Origin: Comamonadaceae bacterium | Lineage (GTDB): Bacteria > Pseudomonadota > Gammaproteobacteria > Burkholderiales > Burkholderiaceae_C | Assembly: GCA_947447975.1 (NCBI GenBank) | Contig: CANFLU010000014.1 | Span: 1-53,339 of the forward strand | Direction: 5' to 3' | DNA: 53,339 nt | Shown here: positions 35,463 to 46,298 of the stretch, piece by piece | How positions within the stretch are numbered: the first letter of the stretch is position 1 | Layout: each line of letters begins with the position of its first letter | Position numbers and translations under genes: made by a program | Notes under the pieces: model-generated | The model's database searches: none | The model's input: the letters and a program-made list of their open reading frames with translations, nothing else | Told to the model about the DNA's origin: nothing

Positions 35463-36704
35463 ATGACCATGACAAGTGACCCTTCCCAAGCGAAACGTAC
35501 CGATACTTTGGCAGGTATTTTTGTGCTGGATATCACCCGTGTGGTGGCGGGCCCGTATTGCGCCATGATGTTGGCGGACCTGGGGGCTACTGTCATCAAG
35601 ATTGAGCATCCCAGCGATGCTGACTATGTCCGTAGTTTCCCACCCCGGCTCCATGATGCAGACGGTGCCGATGCGGGCAGTGGCTACTTTGCGCAATACA
35701 ACCGGCACAAACTCGGCATCAGTCTGGATCTCAAACATCCAGAGGGTAAACGCATGCTATTGGAGCTTGCGGCTAAAGCGGATGTGTTGATAGAAAACTT
35801 TCGGCCAGGCACCATGGATAAATTGGGTCTGGGATGGGACACCTTAAAAGCGATAAATCCACGCCTCATTTACACCTGCATCAGTGGATTCGGACATGAA
35901 GGTCCCCATTCATTGCGTCCCTCCTACGATAGCACTGCGCAGGCTGCAGGCGGGCTGTGGTCCATGAACGGGGAGCGGGACGCACCGCCGATTCGGGTGG
36001 GGAGCATCCTGGGCGATCTCGCTGCATCCTTTTACGCCACGATTGGCACCTTGGCCGCATTGCGTGATGTAGATCGCAGTGGTCTTGGGCAGCGTGTCGA
36101 TATCTCACAGCAGGACTCAGTAGTTACGCTGACAGAGAGCGCTATTGTCAACTATACGGTGGACGGGAAAGTAGCGGAACCCCTTGGCAACGACCATCCT
36201 TTTGCAAGACCGTATGGACAGTACGCTTGCAAAGATGGTTTCGTGTTCTTTGGCAGCTATACCGACAAGCTTTGGCGCGACAGCTGCGAAATTTTTGGTG
36301 AACCCGCTTTAGCCGACGACCCTGAAATTGACACCATGGCCAAGAGGTTTGAAGACGCTACCTACGAAAGACGGATCAAGCCGATTCTTGAACGTTGGTT
36401 TGCCCACCGTACCAAAGCGGAGCTTGAGGCCATGGCGGGGAGTCGCATCGCCCTGACCCCCATTAAGCGCATCGATGAGGTAGTTGCGGATGCCCATCTG
36501 CGGGCACGCCAAATGTTTGTGCAAGTTCCTTTTGGGAAAGTGAATGTCGAGGTATTCGGTTCTCCCATGAAGCTTTCTGGCACGCCGCCGCGGACCCAGG
36601 GATCGGTTCCACAGATCGGAGAGCATAACCACGAAGTCTATGTGCAATGGCTTGGTATCACTGCTGAGCGTTTTGAGGCTCTTCGTAGTGCAGGTGTGAT
36701 TTGA
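35463..36704 (+). CDS. Class III CoA transferase (CaiB/BaiF family)
   Basis: A 413-aa enzyme that moves CoA between carboxylic acids. The N-terminal region VLDITRVVAGPYCAMMLADLGATVIKIE (span about residues 19–46) and YFAQYNRHKLGISLDLKHPEG are typical. The catalytic Asp is expected in GSILGDLAASFYA. The CoA donor and acceptor cannot be read from the sequence. The stop overlaps the TTG start of the next gene. Confidence 0.92.
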   Translation: MTMTSDPSQAKRTDTLAGIFVLDITRVVAGPYCAMMLADLGATVIKIEHPSDADYVRSFPPRLHDADGADAGSGYFAQYNRHKLGISLDLKHPEGKRMLLELAAKADVLIENFRPGTMDKLGLGWDTLKAINPRLIYTCISGFGHEGPHSLRPSYDSTAQAAGGLWSMNGERDAPPIRVGSILGDLAASFYATIGTLAALRDVDRSGLGQRVDISQQDSVVTLTESAIVNYTVDGKVAEPLGNDHPFARPYGQYACKDGFVFFGSYTDKLWRDSCEIFGEPALADDPEIDTMAKRFEDATYERRIKPILERWFAHRTKAELEAMAGSRIALTPIKRIDEVVADAHLRARQMFVQVPFGKVNVEVFGSPMKLSGTPPRTQGSVPQIGEHNHEVYVQWLGITAERFEALRSAGVI

Positions 36705-37708
36705 GGTCAGATCAATTTCAGTTAGCGCTGGAACGCTACCTGCATTCCCATGTCAAGGGATTGGCTGGGCCGTTGCATGTCGCTCCGGTCGGAGGCGCAG
36801 GGCAATCGAACCCTACCTACTTCGTGGACATGGATGACCGTCGCTTCGTTTTGCGACGTCAACCCGACGGGGACTTATTACCTTCAGCGCATGCAATAGA
36901 CCGGGAGTATCGGGTGATGACTGCGCTAATGCACAGTGATTTGCCCGTACCCAAGACCGTACTCTATTGCGCTTCGCCGGATATCGTGGGCACCCCCTTC
37001 TACTTGATGGAACGATTGGATGGCCGAATCTTTGGTGACGCTACGCTGCCTGGTATCGCGCCGTCCGAGCGGCGTGATATTTACCTCGAAATGGCGCGCG
37101 TGATGGCGGTATTGCACAGCCTAAATACCAGTACTTTGGGCCTGGATGACTACGGCAAAACGGGTAACTATTTTCAGCGGCAGGTGGCTCGTTGGCGCCA
37201 GCAGTGGATGAATTCGAAAACCCATGAAAATCGCGAACTTGACACCTTGATTGCGTGGCTTTCGGACAATGTGCCCGAAGAAAACGTCAGGGCCTTGGTG
37301 CACGGAGACTTCAAGCTCAATAATCTGATGTTTCATCCAGTCGAGCCGCGCGTTATCGCGGTACTCGACTGGGAGTTGTCTACTCTGGGAAACCCTTTGG
37401 CTGATCTGGCGTTCAATTGCGCTGCCTGGCGCGCAATGCCCGATGAATTTGGAGGTATTCGTGGACTGGACCTGGCCGGGCTGGGTATCCCTACGGAGTT
37501 AGAGTTTGTGGCCCATTATCGTGATAGCGGCGGCAATCCTAGTGGACTGTCTCCGTTTCATTTTGCATTTTCATTTATGCGTTGGTCTGTAATTTTTGAA
37601 GGAATTGCCGCACGGGCACGCCATGGCAACGCCGTAAATAGTCGCGCCCAAACCGTAGGAGCCCTGGCCGCTCCTATGGCTTTGCGTGGCCTGGAAGCTT
37701 TGCAGTAA
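36701..37708 (+). CDS. Aminoglycoside phosphotransferase-fold kinase (ACAD10-like)
   Basis: A 335-aa APH/choline-kinase-fold protein with the Brenner motif VHGDFKLNNLMF and the metal-binding DWELSTLG. It belongs to the group found next to acyl-CoA dehydrogenases and ACAD10. Members phosphorylate hydroxy-acyl-CoA intermediates, as shown for 4-hydroxy acids, though this was recalled rather than checked. The start is a TTG overlapping the CoA transferase stop. In this cluster it may prime a hydroxylated CoA thioester for elimination. Confidence 0.85.
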   Translation: MRSDQFQLALERYLHSHVKGLAGPLHVAPVGGAGQSNPTYFVDMDDRRFVLRRQPDGDLLPSAHAIDREYRVMTALMHSDLPVPKTVLYCASPDIVGTPFYLMERLDGRIFGDATLPGIAPSERRDIYLEMARVMAVLHSLNTSTLGLDDYGKTGNYFQRQVARWRQQWMNSKTHENRELDTLIAWLSDNVPEENVRALVHGDFKLNNLMFHPVEPRVIAVLDWELSTLGNPLADLAFNCAAWRAMPDEFGGIRGLDLAGLGIPTELEFVAHYRDSGGNPSGLSPFHFAFSFMRWSVIFEGIAARARHGNAVNSRAQTVGALAAPMALRGLEALQ

Positions 37709-37867
37709 GCGTCACCTGGCAACGATTCTGCTTTTGCCCAGATGTAAAGTGAATCTCAATGCTGTGCCCTGCAGAAGATTTAGATCGGTGGATCGCGTGT
37801 GAAGGATTCGCCGTGGCGACCTATCAACCCAGTTCATTGGGCCTCTTTGTAATGGAGTTCGACGGAA

Positions 37868-39478
37868 ATGACACTACCTCCTGCCTGGCTTAGCGAGGTT
37901 CCAGCGCTACACAACGAATTGCATTTCGGTGATCGTCGTGTTAACTGCTTTGCTGCGCGACCGCGTAGTCTGCATGCGCTCTATGCATCTGCAGTGCAAA
38001 GCAATGGTGGCGGCGAGGCATTGGTCAGCGCGCAGGGGCGCTTCACCTGGGCAGCGCTGGAAGCGCAAGTGGCTGTTATCGCTGCGGGTTTGCGTTCGCA
38101 AGGTATTGGCTGCGGAGACCGCGTACTACTGTTAATGGGTAATCGCGCTGAATTTGTGATTGCGTTCTTCGCACTCTCCAGACTGGGCGCTATCGCCGTA
38201 CCTGTTTCGGTTCGGTCATCCTTACCGGAAGTGAGCTATGTGGCGCAGCAATGTGGCGCTATGGCGGTACTGGCAGAGACAGAGTTCTGTACCCTAGTAC
38301 CCGCCTTAGTGGAGGCTCCCAACATGCGTTTGCGCGTCGCATTGGATGCAGATGCTGGACCAGATTGGCTATCTTGGGATATGCTGGAAACGGCGCAACC
38401 AAGTTTAGGGCCTGATGATGCGGTACCCGTCCACGAAGAGGATACGGCGGTCATACTCTATACATCCGGCACCACAGGGCGTCCCAAAGGTGCTGAGCTG
38501 ACCCATTTAGGAATTGTTCATTCCACCATGCACTACGCTTTTTGCATGGGTCTTGGCACACTGGATCGCAGCCTTGTCGCCGTTCCGCTCTCGCATGTGA
38601 CGGGTCTCATCGCACAGCTTTGCACCATGGCGCTGGTGCATGGGTCCATCATCCTCATGGGCGGATTTAAAGCCGTGACGTTTCTGTCTAAAGCGTCCAG
38701 TGAACGCATGACGCACACGGTTATGGTGCCGACGATGTATCAGCTTTGCCTCATGCAACCTGACTTGGGAACCCATGACTTGTCCCATTGGCGTATCGGC
38801 GCCTATGGGGGTGCGCCTATGGTGCCAGCCACTATCGCCTCCATCGCCAAGGCATGGCCTGGGCTGCAGTTGATGAACGCCTATGGCGCCACCGAGACCA
38901 CATCGCCGGCGACAGTCATGCCCCCCTCGGATACGGCTAAGCGCCCCGACTCTGTCGGTCGTGCTGTGCCATGCGCCGAACTGCAAGTGGTTGGCCCCAG
39001 TGGCCAGGTACTACCAACTGGTGAGATCGGTGAAATTTGGATTCGTGGACCCATGGTCGTCAAGGCCTATTGGAACAATCCGATCGCCACTTCTGAAGCC
39101 TTTTCGGACGGATTTTGGCGCTCAGGGGACATTGGGCGAATCGATGCAGAAGGCTACGTCCAGGTACTGGACCGTATCAAGGATGTCATCATTCGAGGGG
39201 GTTATAAAGTCTATAGCAGCGAAGTTGAGGCGGCATTGCTGGAGCATCCCGATGTCATCGAGGCAGCGATCATCGCAGTGCCTTGCGACATTCTGGGTGA
39301 GCGGGTTTGTGCCTTCGTCTGTCTGCGTGCAGCAGTGAGCGAAAAGACGCTTTTTGAGTGGTGTAAACAGCGCCTATCTGACTATAAAGTGCCTGAGCAA
39401 TGGCGTACCGGAACCGATCCTCTGCCTAGAAACGCCAACGGCAAGCTGATGAAGCAAGCCATGCGCCAAGCGTTGTAA
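37868..39478 (+). CDS. AMP-forming acyl-CoA ligase (class I adenylate-forming enzyme)
   Basis: A 536-aa ligase with P-loop ILYTSGTTGRPKGAEL, NAYGATETTSPA, RSGDIGRIDAEGYVQVLDR and the hinge IKDVIIRGGYKVYSSEVE. The terminal Lys motif is PRNANGKLMKQ. It activates an unknown carboxylic acid. The gap before it (37709–37867) is the largest in the cluster, and a separate promoter there is possible. It is the last plus-strand gene, converging on yajQ. Confidence 0.9.
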   Translation: MTLPPAWLSEVPALHNELHFGDRRVNCFAARPRSLHALYASAVQSNGGGEALVSAQGRFTWAALEAQVAVIAAGLRSQGIGCGDRVLLLMGNRAEFVIAFFALSRLGAIAVPVSVRSSLPEVSYVAQQCGAMAVLAETEFCTLVPALVEAPNMRLRVALDADAGPDWLSWDMLETAQPSLGPDDAVPVHEEDTAVILYTSGTTGRPKGAELTHLGIVHSTMHYAFCMGLGTLDRSLVAVPLSHVTGLIAQLCTMALVHGSIILMGGFKAVTFLSKASSERMTHTVMVPTMYQLCLMQPDLGTHDLSHWRIGAYGGAPMVPATIASIAKAWPGLQLMNAYGATETTSPATVMPPSDTAKRPDSVGRAVPCAELQVVGPSGQVLPTGEIGEIWIRGPMVVKAYWNNPIATSEAFSDGFWRSGDIGRIDAEGYVQVLDRIKDVIIRGGYKVYSSEVEAALLEHPDVIEAAIIAVPCDILGERVCAFVCLRAAVSEKTLFEWCKQRLSDYKVPEQWRTGTDPLPRNANGKLMKQAMRQAL

Positions 39479-39515
39479 TTGATACAACACAGGCGCTGGA
39501 CGCAGCACCAGAGGT

Positions 39516-40001
39516 TCAATCGCGCAGGTTGTTAAAACTCAGCGGGATATCGGTAATCTCTTTTTTTAAGAGCGCCATGGCCGCTTGTAGGTCGTCGCGC
39601 TTGGCGCCGGTCACGCGCACGGAGTCTCCCTGGATGGCCGCTTGTACTTTGAGTTTGCTGTCTTTGATCAGGCGCTGGATTTTTTTGCCCAGCTCGCTCT
39701 CGATGCCATTGCGCACTTTGATGACGCACTTGACCTTGTCACCGCCCATTTTTTGCACATCGCCTTTGTCCAAAAAGCGAACATCGACATTGCGCTTGGT
39801 GAGCTTGTTGCGCAGCACATCTTCTATTTGATCGAGTTGAAATTCGGCGTCACCGATCAGGGTGATTTCTTTGTCCTTGATCTCTATAGCGGCCGCAGTG
39901 CCTTTGAAATCAAAACGGGTGCCGATTTCTTTGGTGGTATTTTCTACGCCGTTTTTTACATCGACCAGGTTGGCTTCACAAACAGTATCAAACGAGGGCA
40001 T
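39516..40001 (-). CDS. yajQ: YajQ family nucleotide-binding protein
   Basis: A 161-aa protein of the YajQ/DUF520 family, starting [17 protein letters not shown] and closing [11 protein letters not shown]. Family members bind nucleotides, and some bind cyclic di-GMP and partner with transcription factors. The ATG at 40001 follows GGAGAG. An upstream extension would run into murB. It is divergent from murB with 73 nt between. Confidence 0.95.
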   Translation of the reverse strand: MPSFDTVCEANLVDVKNGVENTTKEIGTRFDFKGTAAAIEIKDKEITLIGDAEFQLDQIEDVLRNKLTKRNVDVRFLDKGDVQKMGGDKVKCVIKVRNGIESELGKKIQRLIKDSKLKVQAAIQGDSVRVTGAKRDDLQAAMALLKKEITDIPLSFNNLRD

Positions 40002-40074
40002 CTTCACATCTCTCCAACAAAGGTTGACTGGTATCGCACCACGCGCCGGGGCGGGCGAATGCGACAATCCCGCC

Positions 40075-41124
40075 ATGGTAGTCGAGAACAATGTGCCCTT
40101 GCAGGCATTGAACACGTTTCACATTGTGGCGCGGGCGCAGCAATTGGTGCGTATCCGTAGCCAAGACGATGCGGCAAACGTGCTGCAAGACGCTGCGCTG
40201 GCTGCGCTACCGAAGTTTGTACTGGGCGGTGGCAGTAACCTGGTGCTGACGGGAGACGTCAAGTCCCTGGTGCTCAAGGTCGAGATTGCCGGATGCCGCC
40301 TGCTGCGGGAAACGCCCAAAGCATTTATCGTGGAAGCCGGGGCGGGCGAGAATTGGCATGGTTTCGTGGCCTGGACACTGGAGCAGGGCATGCCCGGGAT
40401 GGAAAACATGGCCTTGATTCCAGGCACGGTAGGCGCCGCGCCGGTGCAAAACATTGGCGCCTACGGGGTTGAACTGCAGGATGTGTTTGATTCGCTAGAC
40501 GCCATGGATTTGCAGACGGGCGAGGTCTTTAGCCTGGATGCTGCCCAGTGTGCTTTCGGCTACCGCGATTCGATTTTTAAGCATGCCAGCGACACGCCGC
40601 GACGGGGCCTAAAAGATAAGGCCTTGATATTGCGCGTGCGCTTTGCCCTGCCGAAGGCTTGGAGGCCGGTGCTGGGATACGCCGATATTGAAAAAATGCG
40701 GGTCCAAGAGGCCTGTGAAAAGCCGGACGCCCAGCAAATTTTCGAGTGGGTTTGCCGTATCCGGCGCAGCAAATTACCCGATCCAGCGCAACTGGGCAAT
40801 GCTGGCAGCTTTTTTAAGAACCCCACGGTCAGCGCCGAGCAATGCGCCGACATCATTGCGCGCGATCCGCGCGTGGTGCATTACCGACTGGCCGATGGCT
40901 CCTTCAAGCTGGCCGCCGCTTGGTTGATTGACGCCTGCGGCTGGCGCGGCAAATCGGTGGGGCAGGCAGGGGTCTATGAGAAGCAGGCCTTGGTGCTGGT
41001 CAACCGAGGCAGCGGCAGCCAGGGCGCGACCGGCGGTGAGGTGATGACCTTGGCCAAGGCGATCCAAACCAGCGTGTATGAGCGCTTTGGTCTGTTCTTG
41101 GAGACGGAGCCGGTGGTGTTGTAG
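40075..41124 (+). CDS. murB: UDP-N-acetylenolpyruvoylglucosamine reductase
   Basis: A 349-aa FAD enzyme that makes UDP-N-acetylmuramate for peptidoglycan. FAD-binding motifs are [30 protein letters not shown] (span about residues 117–137) and YRDSIFK. A catalytic Ser is expected in NAGSFFKNP. The length matches the E. coli-type (type I) enzyme. The ATG at 40075 begins the recognisable sequence ([11 protein letters not shown]), although no strong ribosome site is seen. Confidence 0.96.
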   Translation: MVVENNVPLQALNTFHIVARAQQLVRIRSQDDAANVLQDAALAALPKFVLGGGSNLVLTGDVKSLVLKVEIAGCRLLRETPKAFIVEAGAGENWHGFVAWTLEQGMPGMENMALIPGTVGAAPVQNIGAYGVELQDVFDSLDAMDLQTGEVFSLDAAQCAFGYRDSIFKHASDTPRRGLKDKALILRVRFALPKAWRPVLGYADIEKMRVQEACEKPDAQQIFEWVCRIRRSKLPDPAQLGNAGSFFKNPTVSAEQCADIIARDPRVVHYRLADGSFKLAAAWLIDACGWRGKSVGQAGVYEKQALVLVNRGSGSQGATGGEVMTLAKAIQTSVYERFGLFLETEPVVL

Positions 41125-41220
41125 AGTTCTTGATGTAGTGCAAAGCAGGCCAGCCGCTTGTGTAGAAGAATGCAGTTGCGGCTTGGGCCCTGGCCTTGAA
41201 ATTGTGGAGAAGTGTTTGCC

Positions 41221-42219
41221 ATGAAGCAGGTATTGGTGTTGGGAGGCTCCGGTTTTGTCGGTGGCCATGTATGCGAAAAGTTGGTACGCGCGGGATATCG
41301 TGTCACCGTCATTACGCGCAAAGCGGTGCATGCCAGATGCGTGATGCATTTGCCTGGCCTCACCGTGTTGGAATCCAATATCCATGATGAAGCCGCCTTG
41401 GGCCGCGCCATGGCCGGGATGGATGCAGTGATTAACCTGGTCGCGATCCTGCACGGCAGCCCTGCGGCATTTGTCCATGTGCACCAGGATTTACCAGCCA
41501 AGATAGCCCGCGCCTGTGTGGCCACGGGCGTGGCCCAGCTGGTACATATCAGCGCGCTGGGTATGAATACGGCGCCGGCACAGACCGCGCCCTCGAATTA
41601 CCTGCGCAGCAAAGCGGTCGGGGAAAGGCTGCTGGCCGATACCCTGGGCTGGGGGCAGGGCGGCACGGGCGCTTGTGGCTTGACGGTGCTGCGCCCCAGC
41701 GTTATTTTTGGCGCCAACGATAAGTTTTTGAACGTGTTTGCCCGCTTACAAGCGGTTTTCCCTGTGATGCCCTTGGCCGGTGCGGATGCGCGCTTTCAGC
41801 CGGTCTGGGTAGAAGATGTTGCCAGCGCGGTACTCCAAAGCTTGGCGCAAGGGCTGGGCCAGGGGCCCGCAATGCAGGTTTATGAATTGGCGGGACCGCA
41901 GGTGTACACGCTGCGCCAGTTGGTGCAATTCGCGGCGCGCAGCAGCGGCATTGCGCAAGGCCGGGGCCGACCCGTCGTCGGCCTGCCCTTGTGGATGGGC
42001 CGCATCCAGGCTTTTGTATTGGGTCTGATGCCGGGCGAACCCGTGATGAGCCAGGACAATTTGGACTCTATGCGCCTAGACAATGTAGTCACAGGTAGCC
42101 TGCCCGGCTTGGAGGCATTGGGCATTGCGCCAAGTACCTTGGAAGCCATAGGGCCGCAATACCTGTTCCCCGATCCCGCAACCCAGGGATTGCTCGGTCT
42201 GCGCAATCGCCACCGCTAG
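41221..42219 (+). CDS. NAD(P)-binding Rossmann-fold protein, complex I NDUFA9-like
   Basis: A 332-aa extended-SDR-like protein with nucleotide motif GGSGFVGGHV at the N-terminus. ALGMNTAPAQTAPSNYLRSK contains a YLRSK motif resembling the catalytic YxxxK. The overall pattern fits the bacterial NDUFA9/ubiquinone-biosynthesis-associated family. The ATG at 41221 follows GGAG by 11 nt. Its stop shares the palindromic CTAG with the stop of the convergent kinase gene. Confidence 0.85.
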   Translation: MKQVLVLGGSGFVGGHVCEKLVRAGYRVTVITRKAVHARCVMHLPGLTVLESNIHDEAALGRAMAGMDAVINLVAILHGSPAAFVHVHQDLPAKIARACVATGVAQLVHISALGMNTAPAQTAPSNYLRSKAVGERLLADTLGWGQGGTGACGLTVLRPSVIFGANDKFLNVFARLQAVFPVMPLAGADARFQPVWVEDVASAVLQSLAQGLGQGPAMQVYELAGPQVYTLRQLVQFAARSSGIAQGRGRPVVGLPLWMGRIQAFVLGLMPGEPVMSQDNLDSMRLDNVVTGSLPGLEALGIAPSTLEAIGPQYLFPDPATQGLLGLRNRHR

Positions 42220-43895
42220 CGTTTGGGGTCTGGCGGGGTTTCGGTGTCGGGCGCTAGGTGCTGGCGGATCACTTCCTGCAAGCGACTCATGTGAACCGGC
42301 TTGGTGACAAAGTCGTTCACGCCCGCGGCCAGCGCTTCTTCGCGAGCCTCGTTCATCACATTAGCCGTCAGCGCAATGATGGGGATTGTTGCCGTCGGGT
42401 GCGGCAGCGCGCGTATGGCGCGCGTGGCGTCCATGCCATTCATCACCGGCATGTGTAAGTCCATCAACACCAAGTCAAAGCTTTGTGATTGCAAAAGGTC
42501 TATAACGACACTTCCGTTTTCCGCAAAAAAGGTGAGGTAGCCCATGCGCTTGAGCAGGATATCGACGAACTTGCGGTTGACTTCGTTGTCCTCCACTACC
42601 AGGATGCGGTACATGCGCTCAGGTTTGATCGGTGGATCGAGTTGAAATACCTTGCCTTGGCTGCTTGGTAAAGGCGCTGGTGTGGGCTGCGCGCGCATAC
42701 GCAAAGTAAAACAAGACCCTAGGCCCTTGGTGCTGGAGACCTCGATCTGCCCCCCCATCAATTGCGCCAGGGATTGGGAGATTTCCAAACCTAGACCGGT
42801 GCCGCCATAGTCGTTGTGGGTGTCGCTGTGCACTTGGTTAAAGCGCTGAAACAAATTTTCCAAGGCCTCACTGCTGATGCCGATGCCACTATCTTCAACG
42901 GAAATTTCCAGCATTACATCGGCCTTGTCGACCACGGGCGCTGGCACGCCCAGCTGGACCCTGATGTGTACGCCCCCCCGGCTGGTGAACTTAATCGCGT
43001 TATTGGACAGGTTGAACAATATTTGCTTGAGCCGTTTGGCGTCTAACAGCAGCCACTGCGGAACGTCCGGATGTACCCGCACATCAAAGTCCAGTTTTTT
43101 CTGCTCTGCCTGCGGACGCATAGCATCGCTGATATCACCGACGACCTGGCGTAGCTCTAGGGGGGCTAATTGCAAACTGATTTTTCCTTCTTCTAGCGCC
43201 GAAAGGTCTAGGATGTCGTTTAGCACTTGGAGCAAATGGTTGGCCGACGCGTTGGCGGTCTTGAGGTAGTCGGCCTGAAGGGTGTTGAGCGAGGTGGTGC
43301 CCAAGAGGCTGAGCATGCCGAAGACCCCGTTGAAGGGCGTGCGCAGCTCATGGCTCATATTGGCTAGAAAGCGAGTCTTGCCCCGGCTGACAGTTTCTGC
43401 TTTCAATTGCGTATCGCGGAAATACGCGGTCAATTCGCGGGACTTTTCTTGCGCTAAAGCGCGTTGCCGGTTCTGCAATAACAAAATGGCTATCGTGAGC
43501 AAGGTCAGCAACAAGCACAGCACGGAGAGCTGAAACATATCGCTCGCGTTTTGGCGCATTTGCTCCAATGGTTCAGCGCTATTTTTGGCCTGCATTGCGG
43601 CTGCGTGCGCTTGCACCACTGTACTGTGCATTGGCAAAGGCGCAGTTTCGGGCCATCGCACCGCATCAGCGTTGCGTGCTTCGCTCCATGCTTTTACTGC
43701 AAGGGCGTGATTTTCCTTGGCAGCGACCAGCAGGGTGTGTTGCTGCGATTGCAGGTAAAAAAGCAGCGTTACCGCTATGAACAGACTAGCGCCTACCACG
43801 GCCAATGCCATATTCAGCGTGCGCACACCCAAGCCCGGCGCGCGGCTTTGTCGGTCGCCACCGAACTCGGTGCCCGGCCTGTGCTTAGCAGTCAT
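42216..43895 (-). CDS. Hybrid sensor histidine kinase/response regulator
   Basis: A 559-aa inner-membrane kinase. Two transmembrane helices (about 30–50 and 122–143) frame a short periplasmic loop. The phosphoacceptor His lies in MSHELRTPFNG (about H182). The ATPase domain has NLSNNAIKF, DSGIGIS and YGGTGLGLEIS. A C-terminal receiver has its phosphorylated Asp in LVLMDLHMPV (about D479). No HPt domain and no partner regulator is encoded nearby, so the output is unknown. The ATG at 43895 has GGAG ten bases before it. The ATG at 43904 is too close to that site. Confidence 0.9.
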   Translation of the reverse strand: MTAKHRPGTEFGGDRQSRAPGLGVRTLNMALAVVGASLFIAVTLLFYLQSQQHTLLVAAKENHALAVKAWSEARNADAVRWPETAPLPMHSTVVQAHAAAMQAKNSAEPLEQMRQNASDMFQLSVLCLLLTLLTIAILLLQNRQRALAQEKSRELTAYFRDTQLKAETVSRGKTRFLANMSHELRTPFNGVFGMLSLLGTTSLNTLQADYLKTANASANHLLQVLNDILDLSALEEGKISLQLAPLELRQVVGDISDAMRPQAEQKKLDFDVRVHPDVPQWLLLDAKRLKQILFNLSNNAIKFTSRGGVHIRVQLGVPAPVVDKADVMLEISVEDSGIGISSEALENLFQRFNQVHSDTHNDYGGTGLGLEISQSLAQLMGGQIEVSSTKGLGSCFTLRMRAQPTPAPLPSSQGKVFQLDPPIKPERMYRILVVEDNEVNRKFVDILLKRMGYLTFFAENGSVVIDLLQSQSFDLVLMDLHMPVMNGMDATRAIRALPHPTATIPIIALTANVMNEAREEALAAGVNDFVTKPVHMSRLQEVIRQHLAPDTETPPDPKR

Positions 43896-44002
43896 GTCCC
43901 GCATGCTCCCGGATACCTGCCATGTCGCTATTCCCCGTCAAAGACCCTTGCCGCTACGCAACCATTATTTCTAACCAGTCTAGCAACCCGTCTCATAGTG
44001 CA

Positions 44003-45367
<1,365 letters not shown>

Positions 45368-45446
45368 TCAAAAGGGGCTAGAGTGCACGCATGAAGGCGT
45401 TATGGATTCGTGCCTGAGGCCTGCAGCCATGGCGCCGTGCCGGGGT

Positions 45447-45764
45447 TTAGCCGTAATGGCAAATGTAGTGGAAGGCATCGGCTACGCGAATTTGAAAACT
45501 GCTTTGCCCGGGCACGCTAAAGCTTTGGCCGGGCTGGCAGCTGGCCCATGTGCTGCTGCCTTGGAGCAAGTAGTCGCAAGCGCCAGCCACGCATTCCATG
45601 ACTTCTGGCGCAGCGGTGCCAAAAGTGAGTTCAGCGGCCAGCACCACGCCAACCGATTTTTTGCTGCCATCGGCCATGGTCAGGCTGTGGCTGACGCATT
45701 TGCCGTCGAAATACACGCTGGCTTGGGTGCTAACGCTGGCGCTTTGGAGGTGGGTGGTGCTCAT
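45447..45764 (-). CDS. ppnP: Pyrimidine/purine nucleoside phosphorylase
   Basis: A 105-aa small cupin of the PpnP (YaiE, DUF1255) family, which phosphorolyses several nucleosides to base and ribose 1-phosphate. Conserved blocks are VYFDGKCVSHSLT, KSVGVVLAAELTFGTAAPEVM, PGQSFSVPGQSSFQIRV and a YICHY end. It would salvage bases. A functional link to purF or the ureide genes is not shown. Confidence 0.92.
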   Translation of the reverse strand: MSTTHLQSASVSTQASVYFDGKCVSHSLTMADGSKKSVGVVLAAELTFGTAAPEVMECVAGACDYLLQGSSTWASCQPGQSFSVPGQSSFQIRVADAFHYICHYG

Positions 45765-45857
45765 GGCTATGGCTGGGTAGGGGCCGGTAGATGCCCGGCA
45801 GGGCTAGGGAATGGGCGGTTCATCCGGACAAGCGGGCCGCCCGCGATGCCTGTGATT

Positions 45858-46232
45858 TTAAGGCAGCAGGTCCAAAAAGGTCTGGGGCACAAAACCCACG
45901 GTGATGCGGCCATCGGGCCACTGTACGACGGGCCGTTTGATAACGCTGTAGTGGGCCTGCATCAGCGCAGCCGCGCTGGCCGCGTCGTCCACGCTATTTT
46001 GCAGCGCCGGATCCAGCTTGCGCCAGGTCGTTCCTTTGCGATTGAGCAGGGTTTCCCAACCGAGTGCTTGCATCCAGTCGTCAAGGACCTTGGGCGGCAC
46101 GCCGTCTTTTTTGAAATCATGAAAGTCATAAGCCAGGCCCTGATCCTGCATCCAAAGACGGGCTTTTTTTACGGTGTCGCAGTGGGGGATGCCAAACAGT
46201 GTGATGGCCGGGGTGGGGGCGGTGTTTTTCAT
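45858..46232 (-). CDS. ArsC/Spx family reductase-like protein (YffB type)
   Basis: A 124-aa thioredoxin-fold protein beginning ITLFGIPHCDTVKKARLWM, with a single Cys (GIPHCDT) as in YffB. It also has YDFHDFKKDGVP and VIKRPVVQWPDGRITVGF. It resembles arsenate reductases but lacks ars neighbours. YffB-type proteins are thought to act as glutathione-dependent thiol reductases. Confidence 0.9.
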   Translation of the reverse strand: MKNTAPTPAITLFGIPHCDTVKKARLWMQDQGLAYDFHDFKKDGVPPKVLDDWMQALGWETLLNRKGTTWRKLDPALQNSVDDAASAAALMQAHYSVIKRPVVQWPDGRITVGFVPQTFLDLLP

Positions 46233-46298
46233 GGCCGCGATGATGCCATGGGCCAGCGACCTAGGCTAGGCACCGGTCTGCGCGACAATCCCAACCCT

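Noticed and set aside
45858..46232. Arsenic resistance function for the ArsC-like protein
   Set aside because: No arsR, arsB or arsA nearby, and the sequence resembles the YffB group rather than true arsenate reductases.
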